From Saccoglossus kowalevskii (taxonomy: Eukaryota; Hemichordata; Enteropneusta; Harrimaniidae), in the NCBI RefSeq assembly GCF_000003605.2, contig NW_003116454.1:927245-953547 (forward strand): a stretch of 26,303 nt of DNA. Reading direction: 5' to 3'. The position numbers and the translations under genes were made by a program. Each line of letters begins with the position of its first letter. The stretch's first letter is position 1. Under the pieces are notes generated by a model. The model searched no databases and was not told the origin of the DNA. It saw nothing but the letters and a program-made list of their open reading frames with translations. This document shows, piece after piece, positions 18,184 to 26,303 of the stretch.

Positions 18184-21100
18184 GTAAGAATATTTCATTT
18201 CAGTACACGATCACGACAATGTGCATTTGTATGTAAAATTGCATGCAATGTACTGTAATTTTTGGAAAGAGCGACCGTGTTTTGATTATTAAAATCATGA
18301 CATTCTGCTATGTGAAAGGTCACTACTCTTATTTCTCGCGTTGATTCGAAAAGCGAACGTTAACTTTGACGTTTCGACAGAATAATCTTATCGCTTTAAC
18401 TTTGATTAAAATAAAATTTGGGGATATTTGTTTTTTTCCTGTTACTTACGATCAAATTTTGCTAAATCAGTAAATGGGAATCAAATTATTATTTATGCAT
18501 ATAGTTCAACCATCTTCATCTTTTTCTCAGATTAAGCAAGAATCCATGCAGTTAGCCCGCATTGAACCGGCGCTGTAAATAAAAAGTGATTAGAAATCAC
18601 TACGTAATTATCTTTTTTTCTGAAAATGTTGCTGGACGCCAAGAAGTCTTTCAGCGTGATAAATTGTACAAACCATGCAATCAAACTGAAATAGTGCTAC
18701 CGGCAGTTTGTTGGTTGTTGTTTCTCGATTCACTGTCCAGTTTGAATTAAAGTAATATTCTCAAAAAAATGTACCTTTGAAAAATAAAAATTACCGGAGA
18801 GCTTGACAAACATGCAAAACTTCACATAATAGTCCCACCTATCTAAATGTAATCATTTGCATATAATGAATAATGTATTCAGAGGACGAGTTAAACAAAA
18901 GCTATGGCACCAATGTCACCAGAATCTCTATCCTGATCATCCTGTAGATGTTGTTGTTGGTAAAATTTAGTTGAAAACCCTTTCAATTTTCAGTCACTTG
19001 ATCCAATATCCAATCTGAAAATTATGGCGCCATTTACCGATGTACTTATCACAATCAAATGTCTATTGCACTGCTTATCAGTCATAATTCTTTTTATAGT
19101 CTGTCTTCGGTTGTCGAAAAAAAGAATACTCATACCATGTGTGACACTCTAAGACACAAAATTCAACAACTGAATCCATGGAACTTTTTGATGATGTTTG
19201 GCAATTGACAACAAATTTCTGACGCTATTATTCTGTGAATACTCATAATACAGTATGCATATTACTGTGGAATACTTTATTTTCGATGGATTTAATTTTC
19301 ACTGAAAAGGCTTTTTGGGCGTTCTTTATGGAATTTATTTTCACTGATTTTTGATGAGTTGAATGTGAAATATAGGAAAAAAAGTATATTCGCTGGATTT
19401 TATTTTCACGGAATCATCCCTTCACCGAAAATAGCGAAAAGAAATTCCAAGCGAAAATAAAGTATTCTACAGTATTGCAACAACAATCAAATAAAATGTC
19501 GTTAAAAATGCATCTTCTTTAACAGATTCAATAAGAACAACTGAGGATTGGTAGAAAGTAGTGAAATGTAATTTACATTGTTGGAGGCAGTTGTCATGAC
19601 CTCCACTTGCATGCCTTGATGCACTAATAGTAAAATAATTATTTCAAAATTTCAAACTGCCTTGGCTGTCTAGTGTTCAGGCACTGACGTCTTTGCTTGT
19701 GATTGCCACATCTTTTATATGTATGTCCTTTGTGTAGGCCTAGTAAAATAAAGTGCGTTTCCGGTGATTGGAAAACAAGAATAGGTCAAAACATCTTCTA
19801 CTGACGCTATTTTTTTCCATTCATCTGTCAAAGGTTTCCGCACTTGAATGTTAAAATGAAACTCACTGGTCGACTATCAAGTAGTTTGATCTCAGATATT
19901 CATCAAGTAGTTTGGAATCACATGCTCACTATGTGTATGATTAAATTGAAGTTAAGTCGCAGTTCTCTATATTAATTAAAAAATGATACACACTGCATTA
20001 CTGTAAAATACTTTATTTTAGCTTGAATTAATTTTTGCTGAAAAGACTTTTTTGGTGTTTCATATGGAATTTATTTTCACTGATTTTTGACGAGTTGAAT
20101 GTAAAATATAGAAAAAAAGGTATATTCGCTGGATTTTATTTTCACTGAATCATTTCTTCAGCAAAAATAGAGAAAAATTAGTTCCAAGCGAAAATAAAGT
20201 ATTTTACAGTATTATTGTTACTAAAACAGGCAGATCTGTATTATTGCGTAAATCTGATTGTGATGATGAACTTTATATTTTTTACTTTTTATTAGGTTAA
20301 ACTTTACACCAAGCAAGGAAGTCTAAAATACCAGACTGACTGTGCTCCTAACAATGGTTATTTTCTGATTCCCATTTATGATAAGGTACGTCTGCTGCAA
20401 TTCATTATGGTGCATCATTTCACAGCATGAATTGGTAGAATAGATTTAGTGCAAGCTAGCATTTGATCTAAGATTGCAAATGCTTAGAGCTAAGACAGTG
20501 GGTGAGTTCACCAGATACCAGTACTCAAATATAGTGTCTAAATCACCAATGTCTTACTTTGCTTATATGTGCTCAGTTGAAGCTAGGATACTAAAAGTGT
20601 TGAATCAGCACAACCAAATATGTACAATGTACAGTAGTCACAAACCAGAAATATTTTTGAATTGTTTGAGCTGAAACTTCTGTCTACTGAACTGCATACA
20701 AAATAGCCATGCATGGCATTCCAGTCACAGGAGCGTTTATCAGCTGTTAGAATTGAATATAAATTGTGTTTTGTACACCAATAGTTAATTTTTGCTAGAA
20801 ATATTTTTTTCATTTTGTAGATTTTATTTCATGTTTTGCATTTTATTGACACGTACCTGTACCTGCTCTTGCTCTTTTGTTCTTTATATAAAATTACTGT
20901 TTTATTTGTAATCTAATGCTAATATGATTTCCTTCACAGGGAGATTTTATTTTAAAAGTAGAACCACCGATAGGATGGACATTTGGTGAGTTTCTCCTAA
21001 TATATCACAATACAAACTTTCAGTTGTTGTCGCATAGCACTATTGTCATCCATTGTTGTTTGCTCTACACTCGTATCATTGAACCTGTATTGGGTTTAAC

Positions 21101-21274
21101 ATTGAGATGAGATAAACACGTCTTTTAAATTTAAATCTCAGATTGATGAATTTCAAGTATTTTGTGTTTGCAGATCCTAGTACTGTTGAGTTGAGTATTG
21201 ATGGTAAATCGGACCCATGTAGTAAAGGAGAAGATATCAATTTCAAATTCAATGGATTTTCAATAAATGGCAGG
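18055..21274 (+). CDS. NOMO: NOMO (Nodal modulator) N-terminal part, 4 exons, continues beyond window
   Basis: Exons 18055-18183, 20296-20385, 20940-20985 and 21174-21274 encode the first 122 residues. After a signal peptide (about 1-22) comes GCGGFVKSDVEI, then KLYTKQGSLKYQTDCAPNNG, GDFILKVEPPIGW and DINFKFNGFSINGR, all closely matching vertebrate NOMO1. NOMO proteins are large (about 1,200 aa) type I ER-membrane glycoproteins with many carboxypeptidase-regulatory-like beta domains. They work with nicalin and TMEM147, modulate Nodal signalling and associate with the multipass translocon. The start is the ATG giving a signal peptide directly before the conserved GCGGFVKSD. Intron phases are 0, 0, 1 and 0. 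Later exons were not found in the window; intron 4 contains a DIRS-like insertion. Confidence 0.93.
19263..19474. mobile_element. TA-flanked MITE copy 1 in NOMO intron 1
   Basis: The left end TACTGTGGAATACTTTATTT and the right end AAATAAAGTATTCTACAGTA are inverted repeats bounded by TA, as for Tc1/mariner-type elements. The interior is non-coding and repeatedly contains TTTATTTTCACTG or its inverse, so the element can fold on itself. It closely resembles copy 2 along its whole length. Confidence 0.75.
19999..20211. mobile_element. TA-flanked MITE copy 2 in NOMO intron 1
   Basis: Same family and orientation as copy 1, 213 bp, with ends TACTGTAAAATACTTTATTT and AATAAAGTATTTTACAGTA. The TIRs here are nearly perfect. 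The internal block ATTCGCTGGATTTTATTTTC is shared exactly with copy 1. It ends 84 bp before NOMO exon 2. Confidence 0.75.
20296..20385 (+). CDS. NOMO: NOMO exon 2
   Basis: A 90-nt phase 0-0 exon encoding VKLYTKQGSLKYQTDCAPNN and GYFLIPIYDK, almost identical to the vertebrate protein at this position. The Cys in TDCAPNNGYF is conserved. The donor is GTACGT. Confidence 0.95.
20386..20939 (+). other. NOMO intron 2 (554 bp, phase 0)
   Basis: AT-rich intron, acceptor TCCTTCACAG. No repeat or RNA gene was recognised; the short frames on both strands have no domain. Confidence 0.8.
20940..20985 (+). CDS. NOMO: NOMO exon 3 (46-nt micro-exon)
   Basis: It encodes GDFILKVEPPIGWTF plus one base of the next codon. 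It is conserved with vertebrate GDFILKIEPPLGWSF. It is too short to stand out as an open frame and was found by homology and splice sites (TTCACAG and GTGAGT). It ends in phase 1. Confidence 0.93.
21174..21274 (+). CDS. NOMO: NOMO exon 4
   Basis: It encodes DPSTVELSIDGKSDPCSKGE and DINFKFNGFSINGR, completing the first conserved NOMO block (vertebrate DINFVFTGFSVNGK). The acceptor is TTTGTGTTTGCAG and the donor GTAAGT, leaving phase 0. It is the last NOMO exon detectable in the window. Confidence 0.93.
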
Positions 21275-21500
21275 GTAAGTCATTCAAGGTAGAGATGCAG
21301 GTTGGGATACTATATTTTTAATTGGCTTTAATTACTGTAATTAAATGAGTAAAATATATGTTTTACCAATCAAGTTATATATCATTTGAAAGAGTTTTAT
21401 TTAAACTTTTGAGTTTTATGGTTTACAATAATGTACTATGATACCATATTAAGTGGTGTTGATTTTGCGTTAAAATCATGCATTTTAGGTGAAAGTGCAC

Positions 21501-21816
21501 TTAAAACTATTTAACTTTTGAATGCATACCCTGATTTTGATTTAAAAACACTTATTTAAAACTTCTGTTTACCAGGAACATAATGGCTTAGTTATTAGTG
21601 TTTCCATTGAAAAGTTTTTACACAGTGCTCTTTGAAACATTCATATTTTATAAATCGTTCAAAATTAACAGAGCCGCTAATTGGCAGCTCTATTGTTTCT
21701 GTTTCAGGAAAGACAGTGAAACCATACGAAGCCATTTATTTAGGATAGACCTGAATAATGACCCCTGAAAATTTCATTGAAAACAAATAAACCGTCTAAA
21801 AGTTAAATAGTTTTAA
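21501..21816. mobile_element. TTAA-flanked MITE-like element in NOMO intron 4
   Basis: The ends TTAAAACTATTTAACTTTT and AAAAGTTAAATAGTTTTAA are a perfect 19-bp inverted repeat including TTAA at each outer edge. TTAA target duplications are diagnostic of piggyBac-type insertion. The 316 bp have no coding capacity. The family assignment rests only on the termini. Confidence 0.6.
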
Positions 21817-22679
21817 AGTTGAAATTTTGAGTAAAAACTGAAACTGAGATAATCGCCATTTTGTAAAAACAGTGATAAAAACGAATAATTCGCTTCATAT
21901 GTGTAAAAGAAACTCATAGAAATACACCATACACCGAAACTTGCTGATGTTAAATCGTCAGGTAAAAAAATAAAATAAAAATATTTATAATTCGAGGGAA
22001 ACGAAAGAAAAAACGTCCGCCAAGTCACAACCTTGCATGAAAAACTGTCATGGCGTCGTGTTATCAATCCCACTGAAGGAGTGGCACAATGGATTATGTA
22101 AAGCCGTTGAGATATTCATACAGTTATATAAACATAGCGACCGCCATTGGGTGGGTTGAGTCTAAATTTACCTTGCCACAAACCTTTAAAAAAATACTTT
22201 GTATGACGCAGTTTCCGCGATCCCCGGTGAAATGAACCATGCGAAGTTAGACGACCCGGTTGAAATTGGCTCTATATTTGACTACTCAGCGGCTATTCAC
22301 AGTTTTTACTACTGTCAAACGCCTGTGAAACAATTTCGAAATATAGTCGCATAGGAAGCATAGGAAACTAGTAAATCGAGGCATGTTTCATTCAACTACA
22401 GACAAGACGGGTCGATGAAACTTAAATGAACTATAACCTCTGGAAATACCTCATTCATAGATTGCCATAATACCAGAGGTCGCCGAGCATGGACGTACAA
22501 CGTACTTTGCAACATCATTACCAGTGCATGCTAGCTGACAAGGGGGTTTCCGATTAAGGTAACCATGATGGCATCGCAGAGTGCATGATTTTTCCGCTGT
22601 GTTTAAAAACAGCATCTCGTTGCCAATTTTTCAGAAATTTCCAGGGTATTTTTTATTTTTAATTAACTGAGCAATTCAC
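21817..22679 (+). other. NOMO intron 4 sequence between inserted elements
   Basis: AT-rich intron DNA with no NOMO exon 5 (expected to begin with a VxxKG-like sequence) and no clear repeat. The minus-strand frame 21813-22073 has no domain and is taken as chance. Confidence 0.6.
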
Positions 22680-25600
22680 TATGTGAGGCCCGACGGCGGA
22701 GGTACCGATATTTTTCTCGGCCTCCCCCGCTGATCAGAGGGCATCCTCAGTCTGTTTTTTCAGGTGGTATTTTACCCAATTTTACCGGCTGCAGCGAGGC
22801 TGTGCCCCTGGAGACTTTCCTCCTATGGGGCCCGTTGCGGGTCTCTTTGTGGACCCTTCCTCGCACGGCGCCGGGTTTGCCTCAGAGTTGAGGGCTTTGA
22901 TCGAAGGACTGTCGGGGCAATTGCGTCCCTGGCAGGCCGGGTAGATCAGACGCAGTTGGAGCGAGCTGTCTCCACTGTGTCCCCTCGGTGGGCAAGCAGG
23001 AAGAGACATGAAAACATGTTTGCATTCAAACATGTCTGTTCCGGGGAACCCCCGTTCCCAGGCACGGCTCTCCCACTATTTTGGGGGATGGTCGAGGCTC
23101 AGGCTAATTGCATCGGTCCTTCTCTGGATCCTCGGGCACTGAATGCCAATGGGGTGCTGGCAGCCAAGTCCCAGATCTCGGGGCAGGGCTTTCAGGGCAG
23201 GGCACACGTTGACCCCCCCCACTTTCAGCCAGCTAGGGTTCGTCACATGGTAACGGTACAACGGTAACGAATTTATTCTTGTGTTCGGTCCCCGCTGTGG
23301 GTTTTGACTCTTTTCTTACCGACCCACAGGAGTCCCCAGAGGGAACTGACCCTGTCATGAGACGCACAGTCGAACATGCTCTCTCTCGCATATTTAAAGT
23401 GAAAGGAGATGCATTTCGCTTGCGTCGGATACAGCCGGTACTCCGGGCGGTCCCTCAGAGTCTTCCATCTGTATGACTCGGTGAGCCACGCTTTTCTTGG
23501 TGAGGCGGAGTATCATCGATCCCAGTGATACAATGTATATACCCCCCACCCTTGATCCTAAAGTGACCACCTAAGGTTGCTTCAATGCTTATGGGATCAC
23601 GGGTGTCGGGATCCAAAGCAACCTCGTCGGCAAGTCTCTCCCTGTCCGCCTGAGTGCGAAGTGGGGCGCAGAGCATGCAAACGGTGTTGATGGGCGGCGT
23701 TGGTCAGCCGCGGAGGATGTAATGCTTAAGGCCCCCGGCTGGGGATAACATTAGGCAACACTTCCCACTGGACCAAACGCTACCCGGTGTGGTTTAGGGA
23801 TCAGACCCCATAGCGTGGGATGAGACCAAAACGCTCCCAACCGGATTCCAAGGCTCCTTCCCCAGACCCTGGTACCACAAATTTGGCAAACCGGGCAAAG
23901 GGGGATAGCCGCCTTCCATGGGTGTCTTTGCCAATTGAAGATGACCCATCAAGTCCTGAGGGCAGAGTTGCTTGAGCACGTTATTATGCGTGACCAGCAC
24001 TCTGGAGACCTTGGAGGCAGAACGCACCAGCCTCCTAGACTAGGCGACATTTTTACTGGTGGGCCACCGCACATCTACATGCGACACCCCCTAGTGTCGC
24101 CTGGGTCTCTTGGCCAGGGCCACTACCGTGCTACGAGACGCGGCCTTAGACGCACATGTTTTCGCCGACAAGCTGAGCCGGGGTACGTCCCCACCTCAGT
24201 GATGCAGAATGGACATCCTCCACCCTCTTTGTTCAGGGAATGGTGGGTACAGTCTCGGAGCTTCGGAGTGCAATGAACCAGAGGGTTCAGATTGAATCCG
24301 CTAGCCAGTTATGGGCAAACGGAGGGCACCCTAAGCACAGAAAACCCAACGCCCTAGGGCGTCGTCCGCTAGCCAGAGTCAGCCAGGAGGCAAGCGCTTA
24401 TACCCTTCCATGGGAGGGAAGGGTAGTGTTGTGCCCCCAGGGAGGTAAGTGCCAGGTGGTGGCTCCTCACCCTCTCTGGGTGGACGTCTACCCAGCAGCA
24501 GGGTAGCATGTTTGACGCTCACCTCTGCAACCGGGGGGACAGGCACGTGTTCGGTGAATGGCCAGGTCACAACTTAGTGACTACTTCAGGCCTTGGGAGA
24601 ACTCTCCTCATGTGGGAAGGTAGCACACCCCTCGCAACTGCCGAACACATGGCCACATATCCCTGTCGTACACGCCAGTTTACGGGATACCGCTGAAATC
24701 TCCATTTCCCCCCGTTAGTGCCTCCCCTGTTGGGCACTGCCAAAGGACTCCCGCAAGGCAGAAGCAATCAGACAGGAAGTAGCAGTTTGCTGGGGAAAGA
24801 CGCCCTACACAGGGTACATCAGCCGGAACTAAGGCCAGGCTTCTACCCAAATGTGTTCGTAGTACCAAAACTACAAGTGGCAGGCATCCAGTTTTGGACC
24901 TAGGCAGACAGAATCAGTACGTGCTCCTCGATCGGTTCCACATGGAGACACCATTCAGGGTTCTTCTCTCCATCCACCGTTTTGACTGGTTAGCCCCGCT
25001 AGACTTAAGCGGGGCCTACCTGCACGTACCGATGCACCCAGCGAGTTGCCATCTTCTTTGAATCGCCCAGCTGGGCCAAGTATTCGAATTTCGGGTGCCC
25101 CCATTCGGGTTAGGCTCAGCGCCCTACATGTTCACCAGAGTGATGAAACAGGTAGTGCTGCTGCTTCACCAGATGTCGGTACACCTCAATCCATATCCAG
25201 ACTTCCGGTTACCAACAACCCCGGCAAGGGGTAATAGCCAAACGCGTCAGGCTAACACGGGATTTACTTCACCAGTTGGGCTCATTAGTAAATCGACAAG
25301 TTCCACCTCGACCCAACGTGCAGTTGGGGTCCCTGGGCATGGAGTTTTGACACAGAGGTAAGCTAAGTAAGAGTAAGCTTGGCTTAGCTATTTCAAGTGT
25401 ATTGCTTAGCGCTAAGCAGCCTAGCCGAATGCCTAGTCAGCGTTCCCTTGGTGTCCCTCTGTGAACTAATGCGGATCATCGAAATGATGACCTCGGTTCG
25501 AAGGGTCGTTCCCCAGGCCGCACTACGCAGCCGCCCAGTATAACACTAGTTATAACGCCGAGCTCTCCTATGGGAACTAGATAGGCGGGTTTCGATCTCG

Positions 25601-26303
25601 GACCAAGTGAAGGAAGCCCTGCTCTGGTGGTCGTCACTGGCCAACCTCGGACAGGGGAGCCTCTTGGGCCCGCTCGCCGCAGGTATGACTCTGGTAACAG
25701 ATACCTCCCCCTAGGGTTGGGGAGCGCATTGGGCCAACATGCCCAAGGATATGGTCCCTGCATTAGTTTCGGGACTACCATATCAACCGCCTCGAACTGA
25801 AAGCAGTGTACTTAGCACAACCACGCTTTCTACCCGTAGTTCGAGACCACAGGCAATGCAGCGGTGGTCTCCTTCAAGAAGGAGGGGGGATGCATTCCCT
25901 ATCGTTGTCAGTCCTAGCGGAGCAAAATCCTCCTTTGGTGCCTGGAAAACAATGTGGAGCTAACCGCACACCACCTTCCAGGGGTGAGGAACAGTCTGGC
26001 GACGCCTTTTCAGGGCGGCTCCGTCTCCAGAACACAGAGTAGCTGATACCCCAGTGGGTAGCCTCCAGGCTGTTTCGGCCGTGGGATGGTCCAAGGTTGG
26101 ACCGTTTTGCTGCACCCCGGAATGCCAAGCTCCCGACGTACGTAACACTCCTGCTGACTCCAGGAGCCTGGGCCAGGGTCGCTTTGCTAGCCCCGTGGAC
26201 CCACTTAGTTGTATACGCCTGTCCTCCTTTCCCGCTAGTTCACCAGGCACCGGAGAAAACTTCGACAGGTGCACACCCGCATATTATCATGGGTTGCACC
26301 CCA
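22680..26303 (+). mobile_element. DIRS-like (tyrosine-recombinase) retroelement, broken, runs off window end
   Basis: Base composition jumps from AT-rich to GC-rich near 22,680 and stays so to the end. The 22.7-24.3 kb part is compatible with a gag-like region but has no diagnostic motif. Reverse transcriptase lies at about 24.9-25.4 kb, with DWLAPLDLSGAYLHVPMHPA and FEFRVPPFGLGSAPYMFTRV, the FxFRVLPFGLxSAPxxFTRVMK pattern typical of DIRS elements. An RNase H-like and C-terminal stretch follows (about 25.6-26.3 kb), including DRFAAPRNAKLPTY. No tyrosine recombinase, methyltransferase-like region or terminal repeats are visible, so the 3' part lies outside. The copy is a fossil with multiple breaks and no intact frame. 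It sits in the same orientation as NOMO, inside its intron 4 if the gene resumes downstream. Confidence 0.8.

Larger units (their letters stand above)
18184..20295 (+). other. NOMO intron 1 (2.1 kb, phase 0)
   Basis: AT-rich intron carrying two copies of one MITE (19263-19474 and 19999-20211). The remainder shows no gene, RNA or other repeat. The acceptor is TTTTTATTAG. Confidence 0.8.

Noticed and set aside
21275-22680. Search for NOMO exon 5
   Set aside because: No frame matching the next conserved NOMO segment with splice sites was seen before the retroelement; the exon probably lies beyond the window.
22764-23267. 167-codon open frame on +, the longest in the window, as a host gene
   Set aside because: Lies in the GC-rich DIRS-like block, lacks a splice context, and no host domain is recognisable.
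25346-25464. CACAGAGG/CCTCTGTG inverted repeat with GCTTAGC palindromes, possible small transposon in the retroelement
   Set aside because: No target duplication, and the stretch fits as part of the element's own RT-RNase H connecting region.
1-26303. tRNA, rRNA or CRISPR-type features
   Set aside because: No cloverleaf with a GTTCRA-type B box, no rRNA-like block and no spaced identical short repeats were found; the organism is eukaryotic.

Overview
The window is metazoan nuclear DNA, most likely from a marine invertebrate. It has GT-AG introns, signal-peptide exons, CUB and LDL-receptor class A (LDLa) modules, the start of a NOMO (Nodal modulator) gene, many small terminal-inverted-repeat elements and a DIRS-type retroelement. 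The sequence does not settle the phylum; amphioxus, hemichordate, echinoderm and mollusc all remain possible.

Left part (about 1-12,200): two tandem, same-strand genes of identical design. Gene A has CDS exons 257-338, 3501-3899, 4533-4637 and 4764-4927 (249 aa). Gene B has exons 10152-10224, 10314-10685, 11059-11163 and 11890-12080 (246 aa). Each encodes signal peptide, one CUB domain, one short LDLa-like module, one transmembrane helix and a short Cys/Lys-rich tail. All six introns are phase 1, so each extracellular domain is a symmetrical 1-1 exon. Both LDLa modules lack Cys4 and Cys6, which form one disulfide in the family, but keep the acidic calcium-loop motif. Four full cAMP-response palindromes (TGACGTCA) lie in or upstream of the pair. 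The 5.2 kb between the genes holds degenerate tandem repeats and a possible Cys-rich minus-strand terminal exon.

Middle (12,200-17,900): AT-rich and gene-poor, with a few low-confidence coding-like stretches, a CpG-rich inverted pair of NRF1-like sites, a foldback element with a 5-bp target duplication, an (AT)n tract and a 50-N gap. The sequences on either side of the gap repeat each other for about 74 bp, so the gap looks like an unmerged contig overlap and not missing DNA.

Right part (17,900-26,303): the 5' end of NOMO on the + strand, with CDS exons 18055-18183, 20296-20385, 20940-20985 and 21174-21274 (first 122 residues). Its promoter region carries ETS- and YY1-type motifs and no obvious TATA box. 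Intron 1 holds two copies of one ~212-bp MITE; intron 4 holds a TTAA-flanked MITE-like element and, from about 22,680 to the window end, a GC-rich, broken DIRS-like retroelement in the same orientation as NOMO. The rest of NOMO must lie beyond the window.

The paired CUB-LDLa-TM receptors are the most novel content. Their partners and function cannot be read from the sequence. NOMO is an ER-membrane housekeeping protein with no evident link to them.
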